Assembly (NCBI GenBank): GCA_022009995.1
Contig: CP091734.1
Coordinates: 1,240,001 to 1,304,000, forward strand
DNA: 64,000 bases
DNA from: Clostridiales bacterium
GTDB taxonomy: Bacteria; Bacillota; Clostridia; Christensenellales; CAG-917
Reading direction: 5' to 3'
Positions 20,306 through 31,016 of the stretch are shown piece by piece; position 1 is the first letter of the stretch; each line of letters begins with the position of its first letter. The translations under genes were made by a program, and so were the position numbers. The notes under the pieces are model-generated. The model saw only the letters and a list, made by a program, of their open reading frames with translations, had not been told where the DNA came from and did no database searches.

Positions 20306-21792
20306 TGCGCGGAAAAACATTCACGAGAATAAGGATTAAAAGCGACGAATTCCGCGGAGTTTCGACGACGAAAGACGAGGCGATTTCGTCACCGACGTCA
20401 TCGCCGATGTCGTATAACTTTACATACGAAAAGGGCGTGCTTCAGGGAAAATACGGCATTTCCGCCGCGACTTTTCCAAGCGACGTTACCCCGGCGTTCC
20501 GACACACCGTCGCGTCGCTCCCCGAAGGAGTCGTGCCGATGAGCCTGCATTTGTTCAGAAAGTTCGACGCAGCGACGAACAAGCGCGACGACAGACTTAT
20601 CGTCAGAACAACGGACAACGAGTATTACGAAACGAGCGTCTTCACCGTCGGCGACACGTTCAGAAAAATCGTAAATCTTGCGGCAGCGGGAAAAGATTGC
20701 AGCGCGTGCTATCGGTATAACGGAAAGGATTTGTTTCTCGCGTCGAGCGAGCGCGGATTCTTTTACACCTACGACGGCACGACCTTGAAAAAAATCGAAA
20801 ACGCACCGAAAATGACAAGTATGTGCGTGCATGCCGAAAGAATTTTGCAACCGTTTCGGGTGAGCAGAACAAGGTGTGGTTTTCCGCCGACTTCAACCCC
20901 GAAAACTGGAAAGTATCGGGCGACGGCGCGGGCTATATCGACTTCGACGACGAGGGCGGCAAGGTAATCAAAGTCGTTAAATTTCTGAACTACGTTTACG
21001 TTTTCAGAGATTTCGGCGTGGAAAGGCTGACCGCATTCGGCGCGCAAACCGACTTTTCGGTTTCGAAAATTTACACGGCGTCGGCAAGAATTTATCCCGA
21101 CACGATAGTGCCGCTCGGCGACCGCATCGTCTTTTTGACGGAAGAAGGGTTGAAGTGTCTGGACGGCTACAACGTGCAGAATATTTTTGCGGATTTGTCT
21201 GATTTTTTGTCGAAGGACAAAAGAAACGCCGTCGCAACGGGTATGGACGGGAAATATTTCCTTGCCGCCAACATGGTTTTCCCGGGGGACTTCGCCGTCA
21301 AATTTTGGACGAAGTAAGAGATCAGGGCGTTTACAACACGAACGGGCTTGCGGTGTGCGACGTAAAAAAGAACAAAATGACCTTGCTTCGCGGTATGGAT
21401 ATACGCTTTATAAAGGCGGTCAACGTGCATACGCTTTCGTCGGTATTCATGACGTTTCAGGCGTGAACAAGCACCTTATCGGTATGTTTTCGGACACGGG
21501 CAGGTATTTTTCCGACAAATTGCCAAGGTACTGGACGACGGGTTACACCGACCTCGGTTATCCCGAAAAGCAAAAAAGCGTCAGAAACGTCATGCTCACG
21601 GCGCACGGAACGGTAACGCTCGGGCTGGAACTTGACGGAAATAAAATCGAATACCTCCTTGAAGGCGCGGATCTTCCGCAAAAAATCATCGTAAACCGTG
21701 CGTTTTCAAAAATGCGCGTATATCTGAAAGAAAACAGCGAATCGGGAAGTTATACCGTTACTCCGCCGTCGATCACGGTGGATTTATCGTAA
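20305..21792 (+). CDS. Phage tail-hub / DNA-stabilisation protein candidate, gp10-like position (three or more frameshifts)
   Basis: About 495 residues joined; starts at GTG 20305 with AGGAGGTGGG upstream. Dense beta structure with repeated motifs such as CYRYNGKDLFLASSERGFFY, GEQNKVWFSADFNPENWK, VYVFRDFGVERLTAFG and GDRIVFLTEEGLKCLDG, which look like blades of a beta-propeller. In the middle is an acidic loop, DFDDEGGKVIKVVKFLN. Frame changes near 20850, 21305, 21465. Size and order (after the gp4-like gene) match P22 gp10, the tail hub that plugs the portal; homology is likely but not proven here. The C-terminus SGSYTVTPPSITVDLS closes normally. Confidence 0.7.
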
Positions 21793-21795
21793 AAA

Positions 21796-21912
21796 ATGCT
21801 TATGGATAATAAAATTAACGAACTTTTTATCACCGTCGAAACCCTTGAAAATTATTTGCGTGCGCTTGAAAAACGGGTGGCGGCTTTGGAGGAAATCAAT
21901 AATGGCAAATAG
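21796..21912 (+). CDS. Very small coiled-coil protein
   Basis: 38 residues (MLMDNKINELFITVETLENY to NNGK), mostly one heptad helix. Starts 3 bases after the stop of the previous gene and overlaps the next gene start at 21902. The A-rich lead (TAAAAA) has no good ribosome site, so translation may depend on coupling. Spacing is phage-like. Function unknown; reality moderately likely. Confidence 0.5.
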   Translation: MLMDNKINELFITVETLENYLRALEKRVAALEEINNGK

Positions 21913-22927
21913 TTGGTGGGACGATATCAAAGAACTTTTCAAAACAAAAAACAAAAGGCGGCAGAAGAAAACGAAAAAGTCAATAACGCGTTAAGGCGCG
22001 AAAGTCAAATCACGGGGCAGTTGAAAGCGCTTGAAGACGAGTACAACAAAAACAACCCCGCCGCGCCCGATCCCGACTTTGACGAAATCTTCAAACCGGT
22101 GAAATACGACAGGGTGAACTACGACGTGTTGTCCGACGACGAAATTAAAGCCGTCGCAAACGATAAGGCGGAGTCGGATTACAAGTCGAGCCTTGAAAAA
22201 TCGACAAACAGGCGTACGACGACCTTGTAAAACTCAACGAGCAGCGCGAAAAAGCCAAAGAAACGCACAAGAAAACGCTTTCCGAAATCGAAAGCCTTTT
22301 CGACGCATTCAGGGAAAACAGCAAAAACAAGGCGGTGAAACAGGGCATCGCAAGGGGCAGTATCCTTGAAAGCGCGATTAACGAATACGGCGAAGCCGCA
22401 AACGCGGGCAGAACGAGAGCCGACGATATTTTAAGCGATGCGCTTTTGAGTTTTGAGGAAAATCCGACGCTCTTAAAAGTCGGCGCGACGAGGCTTTAAG
22501 CAACCTTGACCTTAAAAAAGCCGTCGAAATCACCGAAACAATCAATAAACTGCAAGAAAACAGGGATAAACAACTTGCCGATCAGAATCAGAAAAACGCC
22601 GCGCTTGAAAAGAAAGAAACCGACGAAAATCTGAAACTCGAAAAGGAAAAACAAAAATACGTCGAAAACTACAAAGTGAACAAACGCCTTGAAAAGCAAC
22701 AACAGGACGCGTACGAAAAGGCGAACGGCTACACCGGCGAAAAAGCAAGAAACTTTGCCGAACGTTACAACGTCGCTTTGAGTTTTTATACGTCGCTCGA
22801 TCCCGACGTCGCGGTAAAAGCGCTTGAAGCAAGCGGCACAATGAAGGGCTATCTCGGAAACAATTACGAGAAACTTTTAAGCGTCCTGAAATCGCGCGCA
22901 ACGACGAAAACTAAAAAATATATTTAA
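21902..22927 (+). CDS. Long coiled-coil phage protein, function unknown (three frameshifts)
   Basis: About 341 residues joined, starting MANSWWDDIKELFKTKNK after GGAGGAAATCAATA. Almost entirely helical and Glu/Lys-rich (REKAKETHKKTLSEIESLFD; KNAALEKKETDENLKLEKEK), with a folded C-terminal part (GYTGEKARNFAERYNVALSF). Frame changes near 21950, 22200 and 22494. It sits where P22-like phages carry ejection proteins or the tail needle. A long trimeric coiled-coil needle (gp26-like) or an internal ejection protein are the two plausible roles; neither can be proven from sequence. Confidence 0.7.
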
Positions 22928-22948
22928 CTGATATTTTGGGGGCGGACG

Positions 22949-23164
22949 ATGAAGGAAAGAATAAAAAATTGGTTCAATTGGTTCAGGGAAAAGATTAAAA
23001 ATTACGGGTATCTGATGACGCTTGCGGGCAGTGTGTTTTACCTTCTCGAAGCGTGCGGTCTGAAAATAAACGAACCCGTAGCGTACGGGATTGTCAACGC
23101 GGTCGCAGGGCTTTTAATCGTGCTCGGACTCGTCAACAATCCCGACGGGAGAAAAATCAAATAA
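22949..23164 (+). CDS. Phage holin, phi-LC3-like
   Basis: 71 residues with a basic N-terminus (MKERIKNWFNWFREKIKN) and two short hydrophobic segments (YLMTLAGSVFYLLEACGL; AVAGLLIVLGLV) and the tail NNPDGRKIK. Small Gram-positive holins of the LC3 group share this size and the GLLIVLGLVNNP ending, where NDPTT is usual. It would permeabilise the membrane for a lysin, but no lysin gene is in the window. Its last 8 bases overlap the end of serA on the other strand, which marks the edge of the phage module. Confidence 0.75.
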   Translation: MKERIKNWFNWFREKIKNYGYLMTLAGSVFYLLEACGLKINEPVAYGIVNAVAGLLIVLGLVNNPDGRKIK

Positions 23165-24302
23165 TTTCGCGGACGCGATAAACTTCGCGCGCGGCGGCGA
23201 GTTTTGCGACTGAATCGGACGAAAATTCTTTGTCCGAGTCAATGATTGCGTAAAGATTGCCGTTTTTTCCGGAACAGGTTACTTTTCCATCGTTTTTATC
23301 CGCAAAGTCGGCGATGAGCGACGAGACCGCAGGGTTATCTTCCGCAAGGACGGTAATCCTGTGGTTTTTTCTTGTTGCGGAAACGGCGGGGTAGTTCACC
23401 GAATTTTTGATGTTGCCGTTTTCAAAGTAATCTTTGAGTTCCGTCGCGACCATGACGGCGCAGTTGTCTTCGGCCTCCGGGGTGGACGCGCCGAGATGCG
23501 GGCAGGCGATAATGCCGTCGACGTTCAAAAGCGGCTCCGTCGGGAAGTCGGTGAAGTATTTATGGACTTTTCCGTCTTTGACCGCGGCGATTATATCGGC
23601 GTTTTGTACAAGTTCGCCCCTTGCACAGTTGACGATAACGACGCCGTCTTTCATTTTTGAAATCGCGACTTTGTCGATCATGCCTTTCGTGTCGGCGTTG
23701 TAGGGAAGATGAAGGGTAATGAAATCGGATTTTTCGTAAATTTTGTCCAAAGTATCGACGACTTCGAGTTCAATCCCCAAATCCGTGTCCTTATTGAAAA
23801 ACGGATCGTATCCGACGATATTCATACCAAGGGCGTTTGCCGCGACGGCGACTTTTCTGCCGATTGCGCCAAGACCTACCACGCCCAGCGTTTTTCCTGA
23901 AATTTCGCCGCCGACGAATTGCGATTTGCCTTTTTCGACAATTTTCGCAACGCCGCCTTCCGCGTTATTTTGAGAGTTTACCCATTTAATTCCTTCGATA
24001 ATCTTGCGGCAAGAGAGCAAAAGGGCGGTGATGACCAACTCTTTCACGGCGTTTGCGTTCGCACCCGGGCTGTTGAAAACGACCACGCCGCGTTTTGCGT
24101 ATTCGGCATGGGGAATATTGTTCACGCCCGCGCCCGCTCGACCTATCGCGACGACGCTTTCGGGAAGAACGTAATCAGCCATCTGCGCGCTTCTCACGAG
24201 AATAAGTTCGGGGTTGTCGCATTCCGACGTAATTTCGTAATTTTTGTCCAATACGTCATTGACTTTCGGGCTTATCGAATTTAACTTTAATACTTTTACC
24301 AT
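23157..24302 (-). CDS. serA: D-3-phosphoglycerate dehydrogenase
   Basis: First enzyme of the phosphorylated serine pathway (3-phosphoglycerate to 3-phosphohydroxypyruvate, NAD-linked). 381 residues, intact. NAD-binding fold GVVGLGAIGRKVAVAANALG near residue 140; catalytic surroundings VNCARGELVQ and the His in CPHLGASTPEAEDNCA. A short C-terminal segment of about 65 residues may be a reduced ACT-type regulatory region. The gene follows serC with a 9-base gap in the same transcript, so two of the three serine-pathway enzymes are co-transcribed; serB is not in the window. Confidence 0.95.
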   Translation of the reverse strand: MVKVLKLNSISPKVNDVLDKNYEITSECDNPELILVRSAQMADYVLPESVVAIGRAGAGVNNIPHAEYAKRGVVVFNSPGANANAVKELVITALLLSCRKIIEGIKWVNSQNNAEGGVAKIVEKGKSQFVGGEISGKTLGVVGLGAIGRKVAVAANALGMNIVGYDPFFNKDTDLGIELEVVDTLDKIYEKSDFITLHLPYNADTKGMIDKVAISKMKDGVVIVNCARGELVQNADIIAAVKDGKVHKYFTDFPTEPLLNVDGIIACPHLGASTPEAEDNCAVMVATELKDYFENGNIKNSVNYPAVSATRKNHRITVLAEDNPAVSSLIADFADKNDGKVTCSGKNGNLYAIIDSDKEFSSDSVAKLAAAREVYRVREII

Positions 24303-24311
24303 ACCGACCTC

Positions 24312-25375
24312 TTATTTGTGTTCCGCCGCGAATTTTTGCATATAGGCGATAAGATGTTTGACGCCTTCGACGGGCATCGCGTTGTAAATGGACGCGCGCA
24401 TTCCGCCGACAAGACGGTGTCCTTTGATTGCCATGATTCCGTTTGCTTCCGCGCCTGCGACGAACTCCGCGTCGAGTTCCTTCGAGGGGGATACGAAAGG
24501 CACGTTCATCATGCTTCTGTCTTCGGGACGGACGGGGTTGGTATAGAAACCGCTGTTGTCGATGTAGTCGTACAGCATTTTTGCTTTTTCTTCGTTGATT
24601 TTCTGAATTGCGGGAATGCCGCCGAGGTTTTTAAGCCATTTGAGCGTCAGGCTTGCGATGTAAATCGAGAAGCAGGGGGGAGTGTTGTAAAGGCTGTTCT
24701 CTTTTGCCTGCGTCGACCATTTGAGCATAGTCGGGCAAATGGGCATCGCCTGATCGAGAAGGTCTTTTCGGACTATTACGACGGTAACGCCCGCGCAGGA
24801 AATATTTTTTTGCGCGCCGGCATAAATCACGCCGAACTTATTTACGTCGTACACTTCGGACAAAATGTTGCTGGACATATCGCAGACGAGCGTTTCGACC
24901 GACGGGAATTTTCTCATGCGGCTGCCGTAAATTGTGTTGTTGCTGGTGCAGTGGACGTAATCGATATCGCTTCTGAAAGACGAGTCGTCAAAGTCCGGGA
25001 TATAGGTGAAGTTTGTCTTCGCTTGACGCCGCAACCCTGACGTCGCCGTATTTTTGCGCTTCCTTGTATGCCTTTTTCGCAAAGTTTCCGGTCACGATAT
25101 AATCGGCGCGGCCTTTTTTCAAAAGGTTGAGGGGGAACTGCTTCGAACTGCGTTGACGCGCCGCCTTGTACGAGAAGCACGTCGTAGTTGTCGGGAATGT
25201 TCATAAGCTCGCGGAAAAGGGCGATACATTCGTTGTGAACGGGCTCGTAAACCTTGCCGCGGTGCGACGCCTCGATAATGGAAATGCCGCTGCCTTTGAA
25301 ATCGATGAAGTCTTTTTGTGCTTCAAGCAAAACTTCCTTGGGAAGTACGCCGGGACCTGCTGAAAAATTGTACAT
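24312..25375 (-). CDS. serC: Phosphoserine aminotransferase (two frameshifts)
   Basis: PLP enzyme converting 3-phosphohydroxypyruvate and glutamate to phosphoserine. Begins MYNFSAGPGVLPKEVLLEAQ, with SIIEASHRGKVY and VLLVQGGASTQFEAVP; the PLP lysine lies in VIYAGAQKNISCAGVTVVIV; the C-terminus has GIMAIKGHRLVGGMRASIYN. Joined length about 354, normal. Frame is lost near 25135 (C5/C4 run) and near 25010 (short A run). AAGGAG lies 12 bases upstream of the ATG. First gene of the serC-serA operon. Confidence 0.93.
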
Positions 25376-25492
25376 AAGAATAAGAAACTCCTTATCAAAA
25401 GATTTATATAAAATATGATATATTATTTCGTTTATATTTGGCAACTGTTTTTTTGTGCGTATAAATATTTAAGGTTAAAACATTATAAATGT

Positions 25493-26212
25493 ATGAAAAT
25501 TCAGGCGATAATTATGGCGGGCGGCGTCGGATCGCGTTTGAGACCGCTGACCGACGATACCCCGAAACCTATGGTAAAAATCATCGACAAACCCGTGCTT
25601 GAAACGATAATCGAAAGGCTGAAATATTTCGGGATTTACGACATCGGGCTGACGGTGAATTACAAGTCCGACGTCATCAAAAACTATTTTTCAAACGGGC
25701 GGCGTTTCGGCGTAAGGCTGACGTATTTCGAGGAAGAAAAACCGCTTGGAACTGCGGGCAGCGTAAAGCAGGCGGAAAAGTATCTTTCCGACAATTTTTT
25801 CGTTGCGTCCGGCGACGCGTATTCCGAGGTCGATTACGATGCGCTGTACAAAGCGCACGTCGGGAAAAATCTTCTGGGCACGCTCCTTGTGAAAAGGGTG
25901 TCCGACGCGCGCGGATTCGGGCTTGTGAAAATCAGAAACGGCATTGTGGAAGACTTTATCGAAAAACCGCAAGTTCCGACAAAAGGATATGTTAACACGG
26001 GGATTTACGCACTTAAACGTGATATTCTGCAATTTATTCCCGACGGGTTTTACGACTTCGGGCGCGATCTTTTTCCGCGGCTTATCAACAATCTGGCAGC
26101 TTTTGACATAAGCGGATACTGGAACGATATCGGCACGCTTGAAAGATATTACGAAAGCAATCTGTATGCCGTGAAAAAGCTGAAAGAACAAAACAATACC
26201 GCGTTTTTTTGA
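25493..26212 (+). CDS. Sugar-1-phosphate nucleotidyltransferase
   Basis: 239 residues, intact. Nucleotidyltransferase signature near the N-terminus (IIMAGGVGSRLRPLTDDTPK P), metal/substrate site VASGDAYSEVD, YVNTGIYALKRDIL and the ending SGYWNDIGTLERYYESNLYA. This is the short single-domain form that activates hexose-1-phosphate with an NTP (mannose-1-P guanylyltransferase or glucose-1-P thymidylyl/uridylyltransferase); the exact base and sugar cannot be read. The start is the ATG giving MKIQAIIMAGG; no clear ribosome site. Divergent from serC. Confidence 0.88.
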   Translation: MKIQAIIMAGGVGSRLRPLTDDTPKPMVKIIDKPVLETIIERLKYFGIYDIGLTVNYKSDVIKNYFSNGRRFGVRLTYFEEEKPLGTAGSVKQAEKYLSDNFFVASGDAYSEVDYDALYKAHVGKNLLGTLLVKRVSDARGFGLVKIRNGIVEDFIEKPQVPTKGYVNTGIYALKRDILQFIPDGFYDFGRDLFPRLINNLAAFDISGYWNDIGTLERYYESNLYAVKKLKEQNNTAFF

Positions 26213-26287
26213 GATAATTCTTTGAAAAAACCGGAAATCCGATTATTTTTTTGCCCCGAAAGTTTTCAGGGAAACCCCTGTATTACT

Positions 26288-26315
26288 TGATTTATATCTA
26301 AAAGTTTAGTATAAT
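26288..26315 (+). promoter_or_regulatory. Promoter for RNase J
   Basis: TTGATT (26288-26293), 16-base spacer, TATAAT (26310-26315), 29 bases before the TTG start at 26344; CGGAGGA lies six bases before the start. Confidence 0.65.
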
Positions 26316-26343
26316 ATCAACAATAATTTTCGGAGGACTTCTT

Positions 26344-27995
26344 TTGGCAAAGTCGTTAAAAGTAGTATTCCTCGGCGGCGTCGGCGAAATCGGCAAAAAT
26401 ATGACCGCTCTGGAATACGGTGAAAACATCATTATCATAGATATAGGTATGTCGTTCCCGACGGAAGACACCCCCGGGATCGACGTCGTCGTACCCGACG
26501 TTACCTATCTTTCGCAAAATAAAGAAAAAATCAAAGGAATTTTTATTACTCACGGACACGAAGACCACGTCGGCGGCGTGAGTTATCTCTGGCCCGAACT
26601 CGGCTGCCCGACGATTTACGGCACGCCGTTTTCGCTTGCCATCGCGCGTCATAAAATCGAAGAAAGCGGACTTCCCGTCAAAAATATGAAGGAAGTCAAT
26701 GCGGGCGACGTCGTAAACGTCGATTGTTTCAAGGTGGAATTTATCAAAGTCTGCCACAGCATTGCGGAGGCGTCGGCGTTGTCCATCACGACTCCCGTCG
26801 GCGTCGTTTTCGTGACGGGCGACTTCAAAATCGACTTCACCCCCATCGACAACAAACTCACCGACCTTGAACGCATCGGGGAAATCGGAAAAAAAGGCGT
26901 GCTTTAATGCTTGGCGAAAGCACCAACGTCGAAAGAAACGGACACACCATGTCCGAGCGCACCGTCGGGGAATCGTTTGACGTCATTTTCGGCAAAAACC
27001 AGAAAAAACGTATGATCGTCGCGACCTTTTCCACCAACAATTACCGCCTGCAACAACTTATGGATATTTCCGTGAAGTACAACAGGAAGGTCGTTTTAAG
27101 CGGGCGTAGTATGAAAAACATCGTTGATATGGCGGCGAAACTCAACGAGCTTACGTTCCCGAAAGACCTTATCGTCGATATCGACAAAGCCAACAAACTC
27201 CCGCCGGAGCGCGTTACCATTCTTTGCACGGGCAGTCAGGGCGAGCCTATGAGCGCGCTTTCCAGAATGTCGCAGGGCACTTTCGACAAGGTTACGATTT
27301 CGGCGACGGACACCGTCGTTATTTCCGCAACGCCGATCCCCGGCAACGAGCGCGGCGTATATAACGTCGTCAACAACCTTTACAAACTCGGCGCGGACGT
27401 CATCTACAACCCGTCCGACGATATCCACGTTTCGGGACACGCCTGCAAGGAAGAGCTGAAACTTATGCTTTCGCTCGTAAGACCGAAGTTTTTTATTCCC
27501 GTTCACGGCGAGTATCGCCACCTTAAACTGCATCAACGTCTTGCCGGCAGTATGGGCATTCCCGAATATAATACGTTTATCCCCGACGTCGGCAACACCG
27601 TCAACGTCTACAAAAACAAAATGGTCAAAGGCAATAACGTCCCCGCCGGCAACAACTTCATCGACGGCGTCGCCCTTGGTGAAAACGCCGAAACCATACT
27701 GCGCGACAGAAAGGCTCTTTCCGACAACGGATTTATCGTGATTCTTCTGACGGTACGCCTTAAATCGGGCGAAATCCTTGCTGGCCCCGACATTATCCTT
27801 CGCGGATTGCATCTCGGCGACACGTTCCCCGACGAGGCGAAAGAAGTCGTATTGAACGCATTGAAACAAGTCGACTTTGAAAACGTCGAGGATATTTACG
27901 AATTGAAGACGATAATCCGCAAAGCCATTCGCAAGTTCATAGACAAGAATTACAAGCAGTTGCCTATGATATTGCCTATTATCATCGAAGCGTAA
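26344..27995 (+). CDS. rnj: Ribonuclease J (one frameshift)
   Basis: Metallo-beta-lactamase/beta-CASP ribonuclease with endo- and 5'-exonuclease activity in mRNA and rRNA processing. Starts at TTG after CGGAGGA. N-terminus LGGVGEIGKNMTALEYGENI; metal site THGHEDHVGG; CHSIAEASAL and VTGDFKID. After a lost T near 26904 (GTGCTTTAATG) it continues LGESTNVERNGHTMSERTVG, FSTNNYRLQQLM, the beta-CASP part CTGSQGEPMSALSRMSQG, FFIPVHGEYRHLKLHQ, and the C-terminal domain. About 550 residues, normal. The stop codon is the first triplet of a nested hairpin. Confidence 0.95.
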
Positions 27996-28121
27996 AAACG
28001 GCGATAATTCGCGATATTTTGCTTTTTCGGCGGAACCCGAAAATCCGTGTACGCCAAGTACACTAGGATTTTCAGAACCCGCCGAGAAAACCACAATCTC
28101 ATCAAATTCTCGCCGTTTTTA
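27993..28121. repeat. Nested inverted-repeat element at rnj 3' end (copy 2)
   Basis: Outer stem TAAAAACGGCGA (27993-28004, starting with the rnj stop codon) pairs with 28110-28121. Inner stems: CGGCGG 28028-28033 with CCGCCG 28079-28084; GAAAATCC 28039-28046 with GGATTTTC 28066-28073; GTGTAC 28047-28052 with GTACAC 28058-28063 around GCCAA. Same outer stem as the middle layer of copy 1 and same inner part as copy 3. Confidence 0.85.
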
Positions 28122-28198
28122 GGGAAGTTAGATTTTGGCTTTTTAGGGGAGAGTTATGACTTTTAGGGAATGAAAAAAACGCTTAAACAAAAACCGTT

Positions 28199-29427
28199 AT
28201 GATAAAGAAAGTTGAATTGCTTGCTCCGGCAGGCAGCAGAAGTAAACTGAATACCGCGTTTCACTTCGGTGCGGACGCATGTTACGTTGCGGGGACGAAA
28301 TTCGGTCTTCGCGCGTACGCCGATAACTTTGACGCGGACGCTTTGAAATCCGCCGTCGAGTTCGCGCATACTCTGCACAAAAAGTTTACGTAACGGTCAA
28401 TATTTTTCCGAAAAACGACGACTTTCCCGCACTCAAAGAATACTTTGTATTCTTAAACTCAATCGGGGTAGACGCGCTTATCATGACCGACGCGGGGGCG
28501 ATTTCGCTTTGCAAGTCGGTTGCGCCCGATATGGAAATTCACCTTTCGACGCAAGCGAACACTACGAACGGATACACCGCAAAATTCTGGGCAGAACAGG
28601 GAATAAAGCGCGTCGTACTTGCAAGGGAAACCACAATCGACGACATAAAACGCACGAAAGACATCGTCGGCGACTCTTTGGAACTTGAAGTTTTCGTGCA
28701 CGGCGCGATGTGCATAAGTTACAGCGGACGATGCCTGCTCAGCAATTATCTCAGCACCCGCGACAGCAACCGCGGCGAGTGCGTGCAGGCGTGCAGATGG
28801 GAATACAAAATGACCGAAGCGTCGCGCGAAGGCGAGCCTTTGACGATGATCGAAGACGACAAGGGCACTTACGTTATGAACAGCAAGGATATGAACATGC
28901 TTTTATACCTTGACAAACTTATTTCCGCCGGCGTATCGAGTTTCAAAATCGAGGGAAGAATGAAGTCGGAGTATTACGTCGCAAGCACCGTTACGGCATA
29001 TCGTCGCGCCCTTGACGGTTATTATAAGACGGGGATATATTCGCCGTCCGAAAGTCTTATCGAAGAACTTGAAAAGACAAGTCATCGTCGTTATACGACG
29101 GGGTTTATTTCGGCGCGCGCGACACGGTGTGCTTAGACACGTCAAAGCCCGAAAGCGACTGGCTGTTCATTGCAGAAGTCAAAGGATACGACGAAAGTAA
29201 AAAGTGCATAGTTTTGGAACAGCGCGGACGCTTCAAAAAAAGGCGACGTACTGGAAGTCCTTTCGCCCGACGAAAATTATCTTAAAAAAATCGTTGTCGA
29301 CGAAGTTTTCGACGAAGACGGAAACGTTATCGACGACTGCAAATTCGTGCAACAAATACTTTACTTAAAAAGCGACGTCGTTTTGCATAATCACGACGTT
29401 CTGAGAATGAAAAGGAAAGATTTATGA
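28199..29427 (+). CDS. Peptidase U32 family protein (three frameshifts)
   Basis: U32 family (collagenase-like name; members are now tied to tRNA/rRNA hydroxylation). About 409 residues joined. N-terminus MIKKVELLAPAGSRSKLNTA; ADACYVAGTKFGLRA; EVFVHGAMCISYSGRCLLSN with the downstream Cys pattern GECVQACRWEY is the family's signature; SFKIEGRMKSEYYVA; C-terminal barrel KKGDVLEVLSP. Frame changes near 28388, 29110 and 29236. The pattern fits the TrhP-type tRNA-modifying members, but substrate assignment is inference. The stop overlaps the next start (ATGA). Confidence 0.9.
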
Positions 29428-30563
29428 AAATTAAAGACAACGTGCTGATAGTAACGTCGATTGCCGAGGACGTGAGCGGTATCGAAGCGATTAAAAGCGA
29501 GTTTGAAAAAAATCATAAAGATTACAACGTGGTCGTCATCGACGAGCGGCAGTACGGCGCGGAAAAACCGCAACCCGCAGAAGGAAAAACCGCGAAAGAC
29601 TTATTCAGTCCATACCTACTTTTTACCGCAGGGTAAAGACGGTGGGACACGTCTTCACGGTGAAATCCAAAAATAAAATCGACCGCCGTCGCGCGCTTTC
29701 AAACAAGCTCGGCGGCAGCGCAAGGAAGATTTACAACGCCGTTTTGCGCTTTGCGCCCGACGTCATCGTCGTTACGACGCCGCGACTTATGCACGAAACC
29801 ATAATCGCGAAAAAGCGCACCCGTTTCAAATATCCCGTCATCGGGCTTTCCGAAAAATTCACTTTCGACAAAGCGTTTTACAATATGAGCGCGGACGGCT
29901 ATATCGTGGAAAACGTCGATATGAAAAACCAACTCACGGCAATGGGATATTCAAGCGGCAGGGTGCACGTCATGGGCTTCCCGATTGAGGAAAACGTGCC
30001 CGACGTCGATTACGTTTTCAAACTGAAAGAACATCTGGGGCTGAATCTGAATCCCACCGTGTATCTTTCGGGCGGGGCAATCGGCAGCAAGGAACTTATG
30101 CCCGTGTTTGAACTTTTGCTGGATCAGGGCGACATAATAAACCTTATCGTCAACTGCGGCAAAAACGAAAACCTGTATTCCGCAATGCTTCGCGAGACCG
30201 AAAGGCGAAATTCGCAAAACGTCAAACTTTATCTGAACGTGGACGAAGGCGCGGAAGACACACTTCTTGCAAGCGACTGCCTTATCACGATATACGACGG
30301 TTCGCTCATATACCGCGCGTTTCTTCTGGGAATTCCCGTGGTTGCGTTTGCGCCCGACACCGGTGCGGAAATCCGACCTTAAATACCTTATGGAAAAACA
30401 ACTCGTGTACTTTGCCGACGACTACAACCACGTAATCATCGGTATGTACGACGTCATTCAGACGGGGCTTGGCAAAAAACTGTCGGAATCCGCGCTCATG
30501 CGGACGCGCGCCACGTCGCTGAAAGATATCTGCACGCTCCTTGCCTCATACGGAAGAAAATAA
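29424..30563 (+). CDS. MurG-like glycosyltransferase family protein (two frameshifts)
   Basis: About 379 residues joined. An N-terminal Rossmann-like domain (NVLIVTSIAEDVSGIEAIKS), then RFAPDVIVVTTPRLMHETII, GYIVENVDMKNQLTAMGYSS with GRVHVMGFPI, a glycine turn VYLSGGAIGSKELMPVFELL and a nucleotide-site-like SDCLITIYDGSLIYRAFLLG with IPVVAF. This layout is that of the monogalactosyldiacylglycerol synthase/MurG-type (GT28) group, which adds sugars to lipids. The sugar and acceptor are unknown. The frame shifts near 29606 and 30372. ATG overlaps the U32 stop; the Dabb gene follows. Confidence 0.75.
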
Positions 30564-30565
30564 TT

Positions 30566-30853
30566 ATGCTTAAACATATCGTACTTTATAAACTCAACGA
30601 AGAAGGGCTGAAAAACCTTGATAAAATCAAAAACAATTTTTTGTCGATGCGTGGGAAAATCGACGGGCTTTTGTCGGTCGAATGCGGCGCGGACGTGTTG
30701 AAAAGCGAAAGAAGTTTCGACTTTGCGCTCGTTTGCGAGTTTGAAAACCTTGAAAGTTTCAAGGCGTACAAAACGCACCCCGTGCATCTTCCCGTAAAGG
30801 AATATATGCACACCGTTGTCGAGTCGTCAAAGTCCTGCGATTTTATAAAGTAA
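30566..30853 (+). CDS. Dabb (stress-responsive alpha/beta barrel) domain protein
   Basis: 95 residues, intact. MLKHIVLYKLNEEG with the hallmark His, DVLKSERSFDFALVCEFENL and the conserved YKTHPVHLPVKEYM. Dabb proteins are small dimeric ferredoxin-like barrels; role unknown in bacteria. Starts 2 bases after the preceding stop, so probably in the same transcript. Confidence 0.9.
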   Translation: MLKHIVLYKLNEEGLKNLDKIKNNFLSMRGKIDGLLSVECGADVLKSERSFDFALVCEFENLESFKAYKTHPVHLPVKEYMHTVVESSKSCDFIK

Positions 30854-30951
30854 CGTCGAAAATTGCTTGAAAACAGGAAAATTTTTGATTTTTCTCGCGA
30901 TTTAATAATAAAATTTTGTTTAATCTCAATAAAATTCAAAAAGAAATAAAC

Positions 30952-30981
30952 TTGACAACTGTATAAATTATGATTTACAAT
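30952..30981 (+). promoter_or_regulatory. Sigma-A promoter for citrate synthase
   Basis: TTGACA (30952-30957), 18-base spacer, TACAAT (30976-30981); then AAAGGAGG seven bases before the ATG at 31017. Confidence 0.8.
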
Positions 30982-31016
30982 ATTAAAGTATTAAACTGAA
31001 AAAGGAGGTTGATAAT

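Noticed and set aside
13980..22927. Phage genes called as pseudogenes because of frameshifts
   Set aside because: Housekeeping genes show the same density of indels, so frameshifts carry no information about phage decay here.
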